Below, piece after piece: positions 6,375-18,400 of a DNA stretch of 34,767 bases (position 1 is the first letter of the stretch; every line of letters begins with the position of its first letter). The notes under the pieces are model-generated. The model was not told where the DNA came from and did no database searches. It saw nothing but the letters and a program-made list of their open reading frames with translations. The stretch covers positions 1-34,767 of IMG/VR virus record IMGVR_UViG_3300035670_006607. One strand, 5' to 3'. The position numbers were made by a program, and so were the translations under genes. Source of the DNA: a virus.

Positions 6375-6419
6375 TTGCTTTAATTAACCCAATATGCGAT
6401 AATTGTTGTTGGCTGAATT
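6375..6419 (+). promoter_or_regulatory. Promoter of the tape measure gene
   Basis: TTGCTT (6375-6380) and GATAAT (6398-6403) are separated by exactly 17 bases, and TG at 6395-6396 adds an extended -10 (TGcGATAAT). The predicted start lies near 6410, leaving a leader of about 10 bases with no Shine-Dalgarno before ATG 6420. This is the most complete sigma-A-type promoter I see in the window. Confidence 0.6.
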
Positions 6420-9400
6420 ATGTCTGACACTGGTGACTCAACAACACGAATAGGTATAGATGCATCTGTTACTGGTGCTGACTCCGTTGCTGGTTTAACA
6501 TCTGGTGTTGCTGCACTTGCTCAGCAACTAGTATCACTGTCTGCAAATGCAACAAAAAGTTTTTCTGTTCAAGAAAGCTTAAATGCAGCTCTTGATAAAA
6601 CAAGGGTTAGAACTGGCTTAATTAGTTCATCACTTAATGAATACAGAAAGAATACTGAATTAACAAACAGAGTTCTTAAAGAAACTGAAAATAGATTAAA
6701 CGCAGTAGCGGAGGCTCAAAAGAGAGCTAAACTTAGCGGCTCTTTGACCCCAACAGCACAGGCTGGTTATAGGCAAACTGAAGCCCATTTAAATTCTGTA
6801 AAGAGTTCTGTTAATACAATCAATTCAATAATGAAAGGAAATGCTATAGAGCAGTTTGGTAATAAGATGAGGATAGCTGGGCAGAGATCTCAGCAATCCG
6901 CATACTATATGACTGCCGCTATTTTGCCAGTGTTTCTTGCATTCAAATCTGCATTTTTTAACTACACAAGACTAGAACAAGAACAGGTCCGAGTAACAAA
7001 GTTGATTGGAGACAACTTTTCTGGGATGATTGATGGTTCTGCTAAGTTACAGAAGGAACTGGATAAGATCAATACTGGTCTTGACAAGATAACTGGTAAA
7101 TTCGGAACATCTAGGATTCTTCTTCAAGGTCTTGCTGGAGACTTTGCAGAACTAGGTCTCCCCAGTTCAGAAGCCATTGTTAGGTTAACTGAGATAACAG
7201 CGGCTGCTGAAAAACTGGGTAACTTGGATATCTCTGCTTCACAGACTTTTATTCAATCTCTCTTTCAGAACATTGTTAGGGTAAGAAGAGATATGGCGCA
7301 GGCATCTGGTGAAGCTTTTGATATTTCAGATGTGAAAACATTAGGTAAAGTTCTTGATGAAGTACAAGGTCAATTAGCAATTTTTAACTTAATTGAAAAC
7401 AAAACATCGCTGTCATTGAAAGATATAGCGGATGCATTCCCAGAAGTGTCTGGTGCGGCAACATCATTTGGTTTGTCAATGACGGAAACGGCAGCATTGC
7501 TTACTCCGATGGTTGCGGCAGGGTTTCAGGTTGGAGCATCAGCAAACTCAATCAAGGTTTCGCTACAAAGACTTGTGGCTATGACTAAGCAAAATACTCA
7601 AATTATTCAAGATTTAAATTCAGCCCTAGGACCAGAGTTTAACATGGCAGCAGATGTTGGTATGAGAAGTATTCAGAGATTGGTTGATGGCTATCAGGCA
7701 TTAAGAGATATGAAAGGTGAGCAAGGTGCTCTTGAATACTTCTCTCGCCTTTTTGGTGTGCGTCAGGGTCCAAGAATGGAGGTCGCCATTCAGCAAGTTG
7801 CTGCGTTTCAAGCGGCAATGAATGTGGCGGGTAGTGCTGAAGAAAAAATATCTAGACAGCTAGAAGAGAGTGTTAATAAAAGATTAACAGCTCAAGGTTA
7901 CGAAGCGATACAAATTAAAAAAGTAATAGATTTAACTAATTTACACAGAGCTTCTATTGCTGAAAATAATGGTGAGTATACAGAGCAAGCAAAACTGATT
8001 CAACAAGGTCAAGCGGAAGCTGATGCTGCAATGAGAAAAGCCTACTCAGACAGTTCTGACTATATTGCAAAAATTGGAACTGAGAGCGGTAGAGAGTTTA
8101 TGATGCAGGCTATGGGTGGTGTTGAGCTTGCAAGTAAGATAATGCAAGAAGAACTTAATCTAACTATTTCAACAGTAGCTACAAAGTTTAATATATTGCG
8201 TGAATCATTTCTTGGCATTGGTCGTGCTCTAGTACCAATTGTTGGTGTAGTAATTAAAGCACTATTGCCTATAGTGCAAGGCATTCAAAAGTTTTTAACA
8301 GGTCTTAGTGAGGGAACCAGGAATGTTATCGGTGGTCTTCTCCTGTTCGCCCTTATTATACCTCAAATGAGATTGGTTGCCGCAACATTCAAACTTGCAT
8401 TTGGTGGAACTATTGCTCAATTTGGAAAATTAATATTTGGAGCGGGCGGTTTTTTGAAAGCGCTGCGGGGTGTAAAAGCCGCCGCTGTTGATATTGCAGA
8501 TGTTATCAATAACCCATCAATACTAAAGGGTTTCAATAAGATGACTCAAATTACTGACAGTAAAGTTATTCTGTCACAAGACCCAACGGCACCAGGTTAT
8601 AGCAAAGGATTTTTTGGAAGAAGAAATATGCGACCACTCTCCACAGACGGTCTATCTCAGCCAATAAAGGAGTTGTTTGATAAGGAAGGAATTGTTGGTC
8701 CAACAGATAAAAAATCAATTAAATCTTTACTTGATAAGATGTCAAAGATTGGTTTGACAAATACAGATGAGCTAGTCAGATCAATGCTTACAGACATGGG
8801 AGATGTTCCCGAAAAAATTGCAACCGCAAGTACAAAAGCTACAGAAAAAGCAGCTACGAGTACAGCAGATAAACTTACGAAAGCAATGAAAGGTTCTATA
8901 TTCCAAAACAATACATTTCTTGGAAACAAGTTTGGAGGCGGAACTTCTGGCACTGGTGGACCAGGTGCTGGACCACGCACTCCAAAAACTCCAACAACAG
9001 GTGGAACACCAACAGGCGGAGTGCCAGTTGTACCAACACCATCTACACCACGATCAACCACTTCTAGCAGGTACTTTACAGACCCAAGATTTGATCAAGC
9101 AAGTGCGAGAAGGATATCAATTCCATCAGCAAAAAATGTAGCAAAAGCTGCAACTATTGGCGCACCTATTGCAGCAACTGCTGAGAGAATGGCGGCTGAA
9201 GCTAAGGCTCAATTGGATGCGTTGGGTGTTACCGTTCAAGAAGAAGTTGCAAAAGCTACTAAAGTTGTCAAAGAAGCTACTAAGCCAAAAGGAAAGTCAC
9301 CTCGTGGTTCACCAAAGCAAGTAAAAGCAACAGTTGAAAAAACTGTTGGTGAGGCTGTTAGTACAGCAACTGCACCTATAACAGAGGCAGTTGAGGCAGT

Positions 9401-12400
9401 AACAGAAGCATCAACCGAAACTCCTAAGAAAATTGAGAAGGCTGTTAAAGAAGTAAAGAGTAAAGCTGCAACGCCAAAGGGCGGTGCTAAAAAAGCAGTA
9501 AAATCTGTAAAGAAAGTTGCTGAACAAGCAGTTGTCGCAGTAGAAAAAACTGTTGCTGGAGTTGCTGAAGTTGTGGATAGTTCTGCAGCAGCTCAGGCTG
9601 CAGTTGAAAAAGCAACAAGTCAAGTTGGTAAGGCTACAAAGGTTGCTTCAAAAGTAGCAAAAGCCCCAACTGGACAAGCCGCTATTGTAAAACTTTCGTA
9701 TAAAGAAATTGCTAAATTCTTTGATGATGCGGGACAAGCTATTCCAGCTGAATATGAATTTATTAGAACTACTAATAAAGAAGTTGAATTAACTAAGAGA
9801 GCAAAAAATCAATTCTTCCAAAATCTTACAAAGCAATTTGAAAAAGGATCAACTACGCCTCTTGGAGCATTAAGCCGCCCTGGCGGAAGACCGATATATA
9901 AAATATTTAATAAAGAAGTTAACGCTCAAAAAGATGCGTATAAGTCTCTTGTTGATGAACTTCTTGTTGATAGAAGATCGCTGGAACAATCGGTAAAAGT
10001 AAAAGATCAAATATCATCAACATTGTCACAAATGCTTCAAAAAGGAGGCGGCACTCCTGCAACTACATCAACTGGCGGAATGTCAAAAGCCGCTGCTAGG
10101 CGATTGGCTGCAGAGAAGAAGAGGGCACAAGAAGCAATTGTAGCAATGAATGCAACAGAAGCATTAAAGCTTGACGCAATGCCAGGTGGTGCCCCTCCTT
10201 CTGGTGTTGAGGAGATATATACAACAAGACCTAAAGCTGAAATTGCCGCAATAGAGAAGAGTTTGGCTGAGGCAAAATCTAATTTGAAGATTGTAGAAAA
10301 GGAAGGTACTGATGTCGCTAAACAGCTTAGTGCCACCTATAGAAAGCAAATAGATGATCTTAGAGAAGAGCTGTTGCTGGCTAGATCTGCAATCCATGAA
10401 AGATTAATTCCTGCATCACCAGCAACATCTCAATTGCTTAACGCTCAAAATAATTTAATGAGAGATGAGTCTCCGCTTCAAAACTTAACAAGTGGTAGGA
10501 CACCAGCAGGTGTTGGTATTGGACCAGATAATCCAGTTAGATATGCAAATCAATTCTCAGATCGTGTTGGCAGTATGCCAAGGGTTGTAAGCAAGCCTGG
10601 TGGAATGTTTGAGCCGAAAGTACCTGTTTCTCTAAACCCAGATATTAGAGCAAAAATATTACATGATCTTGAGATAGAAAAATTAAGTCAACGATTAATT
10701 GAGTCTACTGACGCAAGTATTGCAAAAGATTTGAAATCTCATATGGCTGATTTGGAAGATGAATTTAAGCTTAAAGGCAAGTCAAAAGCTGCCCTTAAAA
10801 AAGCAGCTGCTAGGCAGATGGCTGAAAATATGGGTGTTGATTTAACTAAATACCTCCCAACATCAGATGAGTTTGATCCCGCAGCTGAAGCCGCAATATT
10901 GAAAAATAAAAAAGTTGTTGATGGTGTAACACAGTTTTATAAAGGAATAGAGCATGGTGGTGACGAACTTGTAGCGGAACTTGCAGGCATGAAGAAAGAT
11001 GTTTCTCCTGCAAGCACTTCAGCTAGAGAAAAACTTGCAAAAGCTTTCATAAGACAAAGAGAGGCGATAAGCCCTTCTGACTCTGGCGGTAGAACTGCAA
11101 GCCCAATCAGAAAAATAATTTCTGGTGGAATGGGCAAGGCTAAAGCTGGTGTTGTTACAGTCGGGAAGTTAATTGAAGACTCTATTAATGAAACAGTAAA
11201 TGCACTTCCAGCCTCTATTTCTGATGCTAAAAGACAATTGATTAGGGCTACTGCAATAGCGGTAGCTTCACAGCAACCAGGCGCTGCAGTTGGCGAGGCT
11301 CTTCAGGGCGGTCTTAAATTAGTAGATCAAGAATTAACAGAATCTCAGGCTAAAGTCGTAAAGGGCAGACTTGATTTGATGAGAAAGCAAGTTCTTGATT
11401 TGATGGGCAAAGATGTTGCTGGTTTTAAAACAGCAACTATAACTGACAGTAAAGGCAAGATAACAAAATTTGTATCAGACGCTAAATCTAAAGCTGGTGT
11501 TCTTTTAAATAAGCTTGCAAAAGGAACTGCTCTATCTGTAAGTGATTTAGGTAAAGCTGTAGAGGGTGTATTTGTTGATTCTATGGGGGCTGCATCCTAT
11601 GCAGTAACTCAAGTTGAGAAAACAAAGAAAGGCTTTAGGGGTTTCCAATTCAAGGACATGGTTGGTCGTGTTAAAGAAACTCTTGACGCAAGAGTAGCAG
11701 CAGGAACCAAAGCCCAAGCTAGCGCCGCAAATGTTGGCAGTGGAACTGCAGTTGGCAATCGTGCCGCAGAAAGACAAGCCGCAAAAGAAGCTCAAAAGGT
11801 TGCACAGCAAAAGAGTAAAGAAGAAGCAGACCAAATTGTAAGAGATATCCAAGCCAGAAAAGCTGGAACTGCTGCGGCAGAAGTGAAAACACAAGCTACG
11901 GTTGCTGAGACTGCGGCTACAAAAGTTGAAACTGAATCCAAGGTTAAGAATACAGCTGCTACTGAAGTTGAAGCTGCAGCTAAAACAGAGGCTGCAGTTG
12001 TAGAGAAAGCCGAAACCGCTTCTACAACAAAACTTACTGGTGCAAAAGAAGCTTTGACTGGCGCAACGGCAAGGGGAGCGACTGCGGCTACTGTTGACGA
12101 GCAAATTACAAAAGCACTGGGTGAAACTAAAGTAGCTCAAATTGCTAAACTACAAAGCCAGATTGCAACAATGACTGCCGAGCAGTTGGCATCTGACGCT
12201 GGTGTGAAAGTTCAAGATGCTCAAAAAGATCTTAAGACAAAATTAAATACTTTAACTAAAGCTCAGATTAAACTTACTGAAGCTCAAGCAAGTGCTGATG
12301 CAGCAGGTCGTTCTTCAACATCTGCTTTAAAGACGGCAAAAGAAAGATTTGCATCAGCAACACGAAATGCAAAAATTGCAACTGACAAGCTTGCTAAGGC

Positions 12401-15400
12401 AGTAGCTGCCGCAGCTGTAGATGTTGCTGCAGTAGCGCCAGCTTTAACAAGTTCTGCATCTACTGCGGCTTCTGGATCTAGTGCGGGGTCAGCTGGCACA
12501 CCTAAAGCTCCAAGAACACCAAGACCAAGAACCCCTGCTGCTGCAATACCTGCGTCTGCTAGTGGTGGTAGTGCAATTGTTAAAGCAATTGAAAAGCAGA
12601 CATTGCAGTTTGATAGCTCCCTTGCTAACTTCTTTAAAGGACCGAACTTCTTCCAGGGTCCAAACATTTTCCAAGGTAAATTGATTAGTGCAGATAAGTT
12701 AAATCTTAAGATTAAAGATTCTGCAAAAGCAGCTAAGGATGCAGCTAAAGCTTTACCTGCTGATGACCCATTGGTTGTCAAAGCAAAAGCTAGACAAAAT
12801 TATAAGACACTAAAAGACAGAATTGAATCAAGAACTGGTGTCCCTCTATCTGAAGAAAGGCTTGAGAGGCTTAAGAGATTAACTGGTGTAAGAACACCGA
12901 CAGCACTGCCTGCTGTTATGGAAGATGCTAGAGCAGCTAGGGCAGCAACAAGAGCTGCAGACATTCGTGCTCGTGTTTTGAGCAGTGTTGCTGCATCAAG
13001 AGCAGCTACCGCTTCATCTGGGGCTAAGGCTGCATTTAGAGGCATGGACATGTCCAGTCTTGACAAGGTTAAGAGCAAGCTGAGTTCATTTAATAAGATG
13101 ATAACTGGTTCAATTGCTGGTGGATTTAACAAGGGCTTCTCTTTGGCTGGGAATGGTTTAACAAGATTTGCACAGTTGTATGTCAAGACAATGCTAAGTA
13201 CAGCCGCATCTGGATCACAAATGTCAATGAAAGTAGCTCAATCAATGACATACCTATTGTCTGGCGGGAAAAAGTATGTTGAGGAAATTGCCGTTATAGG
13301 GAGAGCATTCCAGATGCTTGCTGCTATTAATAAAGTATCAATGGGTTCAATGAAAACAAGTGCAGCGGAAACTGCTTTTGTAATGAAAGCTCTTGGGACA
13401 GTTATTAAGAGTGAAGTAGCGCCAGCATTTACGCAATTACTTGCTTCATTAAAAAATAGTAAAATCATAAAAGCATGGTCATTCCTATTATTTACTGGAA
13501 TGAACAGAGTTGCTGGTGCAATAAGGGCGGCTAGCGTTGCAGCTGGCTTATTCTCATCTAATGCAACAAGAATGGCTGCTGTTGGTAAAGCACTAGACGC
13601 TTACAAAGCAAAGAGGATCGCTGCTGGATTGTCAGAAACAATTCCGCTTTTCCAAAGACTCATTATTCAAGCTAGCGCTTACACTGGAATTGGAAAAGGC
13701 TTGCGATCAATATTTTCAAGTTTGACCAAAACATTATTTGCCGCTATAGCAATGGCTATTAAGTTAAATGCGGCGATGTTATTAATAGCGCCCGTGTTTA
13801 TTCTCATAGCGGGTTTTGTCATGTCAATGAGATCAGGTTTAGTTAAAAACACTGCTGCAGTTGACAACTTTAAGCAAGCCTGGATTGCTATAAAAGATGC
13901 AATTGTAACTTTAGCAAAACCATTGATGGATATGATTGGCACTTTTGGTGGTTTAGGAAAAGCAAAAAATGGAGCTGATGGTGTATCTGGTGCTCTTTAT
14001 ACCATATCAAGATTGGTTAAGCATGTAGCGGATAGGTTCAATGACTTCGCTCATAGTACTGGTATGAGATTTATGGTGGAAAAAATTGTTCCTGTCTTGA
14101 CAAGAATGATTAATAGATTCATTCTACTCGGCAGAACTATCTCAGGTGTATTTAGAGGCGATGCGGGGGCTCTTAAGAATTTTAGAGGTCTATTACTGTC
14201 ACTTGCATATGAAGCAGTTAATTCAATACAGAAGATATTTGGGTTCTTAGCCAGTTTGCTTCCAAAGTTAGGACCATTACTTTCTTCTATAGTTGAGGCA
14301 GTTCTGAATGCAACAATTGATGCATTCATGTACATAATGAATTTCGGAAAAGAAGTTGCGTTATTCTTTGGATCAATGATGGTTGGTATAGGCGGGGTTC
14401 TTGCTTTCTTCACTGGACCTGCAGGAGCAGGTGTAGCTCTTATGGGTGCAGGGCTTATAGCTGCTGCTGGTGCCGCACATCTTCTTGATAAAAATATTGG
14501 AAGAGTTAAATCTGGAGTCAAGGGTGTTTCTAAAGCTATTGGAACTAATGTTGCTCAAGGTCTTGGAGCTGGGGCTGGTTATATAGAAAAAAATATTCTT
14601 GGAAGAATAAAAGGCGCTATTGCCGAGCAATATGGAAAAGATATTGGAGCTGATGTAAATGCGGCTCTTGCGGTTCAACTGTCGGATCCATCAGATGTTA
14701 AGAAAGCACTCAATAATGCATTAGATGGAGCTTCTGAAGATCCAGCTGCTGCAAACGCAGCGGGTGAGTCACTAGGTCAGGCGATTGCAAAAGGCATAAA
14801 GGACAAATTAATTTCACTAAAAGAAGATTTTGCTGGGGCATTCTTTGGTAAAGCTGATGACCAAGTAGCCAGAATTACTGATAAATATAAAGATGCAATT
14901 GACAAGCAAAAAGAAGAGGCGCTAAAGGCTTTTGACACTCAAGTTTCTGCTATTGAAGCGCTTGGTAAAGCCGAAGAAGAACTTACGGCAAAAATGGATT
15001 ACGAAGAAAAACGCCGTGAAATGATTAGATCAAGGGCTCTAAATAAAGAAAATTATTTAAGAGAAAGAAAAATTGCAAAGTATGAAGGTAGAACAGAAGA
15101 TGTTCGTTCGCTAGACCTTTCCTTTAGAAAAACAGATAAAGAAGCGGGCAAAGAGATAACAACCTTAGATACAGACAGGGCTAAGACACTCCAGGAACAA
15201 CAGAGATCAATTGCTATTGCAGTTATTAATCGTGAAAAAGAAATAATGGCTGCAACATTTGAAGAAATGGAAAAGCAATTTGAAGAGAATCTTGAAAAGA
15301 TTTTGAATAAAGGTTTTTCAACAAAAGAAGAATTTAATGCTCTGTTAAATGAAATTGGCGGTGCCGCTCAAGGGTTCTCTGGTGAAATAAGTAATGTATT

Positions 15401-18400
15401 TGAGGGTGCAATGACATCCTTGCCATCAATAATAAGAAGATCAACCGACCCAGCAGTTGGAATGTTCAGTATGACAATGCAAAAACTTGTTGATCAAGCC
15501 GCACTCTCTTTTGGTGCAGAAGTTAGAACTGGCGATCCAAAATCAATACTTGGTTCTGCATATGCAATGGCAAATGGAATGCCAGACGCATTCAAACAAG
15601 CATTTAGTGATGGAGTTATTTCTGAGTCTGTCACGCCTTTTATTGCAAAGATTTCAACAATAATGGGTGATGTAAATGTTGATGCAATTTGGATTGAGGC
15701 TGGTAGATCTGCCGTTGAGTCAATGATTGCCGAAATGAAACGAAAACTTCGTGGTCTTAAGGGTGATTTGTACGATGAATTTAAAAACCTGTTTGCGGGA
15801 ATGAGCGCTGAATATAACCAACTATTCCCAACCCTAGAGAAACTTGCAAAAGAAATTGCAAGAATTGAGGCAATTAGGTCGCAATCGGGAGGTGGGGCTG
15901 GAGGTGACACGAAAGCTCCAGGCAGTGGTGGTCTTAAGGATACATTGACTACAGATAAAGTCATGATTAAATATGGTGAGCATCTTGCAAGAAGACCAAC
16001 AGAAGGTCTCATGCCAGAAAATAAGGGAGACTTCTCTTTCTTTGGAATGTTGATTGAAGGAGCGAAAAATCTTGCAAAAGCACTCGGTCCTGTAAAAACA
16101 GCAATCCTCGGTGCTGTTGGTGTAATTGCTGGATTTATGATGCTGAAAGGTTTGTTTGTAATAATAACTGGAGCATTTGAAACACTAATGCTCGCAGCAA
16201 TGTATGCCGTACAGCCTGTTGGTGCTGCGCTGGCTGGAATAAGCGCAGTTGGTCTTGCTATTGCTGCTGCGGTAGGAGTTGTAGTCGGCGTTATTGTTTA
16301 CATGTACATTAAATTTAAATGGTTTAGAGATATGGTCAATGACACATTTAAGAGTGTAATTGATTTCTTTGTAACTGGTTTCCAAATGTTGAAAGAACCA
16401 GTGGCTGGGTTCCTTGGCGCAGTTTTTGATGGTGTTAAACAAATTCTTAGTTCATTGTTTGGACCAATTATTGATTTTGGCAAAAAAGTTGTAATGGGGA
16501 TAGTCGGGGCAATTGCTGGAGTTGTTGTTGTAATAGTTGGTGCGCTTCGTGGAATAACAATGGTGTTTGATTTTATCAAAGTTCCACTATTTAAATTTAT
16601 TGGATTCATAATAGATATGGCTTCTGGGATAGTAAGCGTTCTTGCAGACATTATCTCTGGAGCAATTGACTTTATTTACAAGATCATCGGGGCGCTCTTT
16701 ACAGTTGGAATTGGCGGTCCAATCAAACTTATTGTTGAAGCATTCAAGCTTGCGTTTGACATTATTGTTGGAATAGTAAAGACAGCTATTGATTTGATTG
16801 TTAAGGCGTTTGATCTCCTTAAGGGTCCACTATCTGGTCCTTTTGAATTTGGTTTTGAAATTATTAAGGGAGTTTTTGACAAGATAAAGGATATTGTTTC
16901 TGGAGTAATTGATTTTATAAAAGGAATTTTCAGTGTTCTTGATTTGGGAGATATTACTGGTCCGATTATTGCGCCATTCAAATTCTCATTTGATATTATC
17001 ACTGGAATACTTTCCGATGCCTTTGGCTTGCTCAAGGGCACCCTGGAATCAATAACTGGGGTTGTTATCTCAGCGTTTAGTGCAATAACTACTAACCCAG
17101 TATTTATTTGGATTAGAGACTTCTTGTTTAGAGTTTTAATGTTGGGTATTTTTATTGTGGCTATGGCTCTTCAAAATCTTTTCTTTGCGTGGAAAGGTAT
17201 ATTTACAAAACTTATTGATATTATGAAGCCAGTAGGGTCGTTTATTTTTGATGTTCTTAAGGGTGCATTTGAAGTTTTGAAAGAAGTTATTTCAACGATT
17301 GGTGATATAGCATCCGCCGCATTCGGATTTGTAAAAGATGCTGTTTCTACAGCGTTTACATTTATTTATGAAAAAGTAAAAGGTTTTATTGATTGGTGGC
17401 ATGAGAACATCGGTTCGCTCTGGTTGATATTTGTTGCAGTATTTGCAATTATGTATGAAGGAGCAAAAATGCTCTTCAATTGGATGAAAGATACATTTGG
17501 ACCAATTCTTGCAAAAGTGTGGGATGCATTTAAGGATGCTACTAGTGCCGTATGGGATCTTATGAAGCAAGTTGGATCCTGGATTGGTTCGGTATTCACT
17601 GCTGCTTGGGATGTTCTTAAAAAAGCAGCGTCATTGTTCTGGGACTACCTAGGTTTGGCTATTACTTTTGCATGGGAGGGTATGAAGACAGTAGCTTCCT
17701 GGATAAGCACTGCATTTGGCGCTGCCTGGGGAGTGTTGAAGAAAGCAGCCTCTTTGTTCTGGGATTACCTTGGCGAAGTGCTTCCATTTGCTTGGGAGGT
17801 TATGAAGAAAGTAGCCTCTTGGATTGGAACAGTATTTTCAAAAGCTTGGGATGTTATAAGTGTTGTTGCAACAAAAGCTTTTGAAATTCTCGGTGATGCA
17901 ATTAGTTTTGTTTGGGAAACAATTACTGGAGGATGGAGCACTATCCGACCAGTTTTGGAAACAATTGGTAATTTTGTTCGTGATGTTGTTACTAATGCAT
18001 GGGATGTTTTGGTGTATTCTGTAAAAGCATTTTGGGATATTATTAAGTTTGGTTGGAGCGTAACTAAGCCAGCACTTGACGGTCTCTGGGGAATTATCTG
18101 GAAAGTGATCAGCCCAGCTGTAAAAATCCTTGGTCAAACTTTCGGTTTCTTATGGGATGGAATCAAAGCAGCGTGGAGTTTTGTTGAGCCAATCTTTAGT
18201 GCAATGGTTGATGTTATTTCAAACATTCTTTCTCCTGTCGTAGATCTGCTATCCACGCTGTTCCAGAAAATTTGGGATGGGATCGTTGCTGGATGGGGAT
18301 TGGTCGGTCCAGTTTTTGAATTGATGGTTGATATTATTATGAACGGTATAGGATACGCAATTGATGGGGTGAAAGTTATTTGGGACTTACTCTGGCAGGG

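Noticed and set aside
11547-12140. 197-residue antisense open frame within the tape measure gene
   Set aside because: It mirrors the Ala/Thr/Lys-rich sense repeats, has a Cys/Ser/Phe-rich nonsense composition and no ribosome binding site.
12284-12781. 165-residue antisense open frame
   Set aside because: A shadow of low-complexity sense codons; no domain and no start signal.
15494-16012. 172-residue antisense open frame
   Set aside because: It lies fully inside the coherent tape measure frame and shows no family motif.
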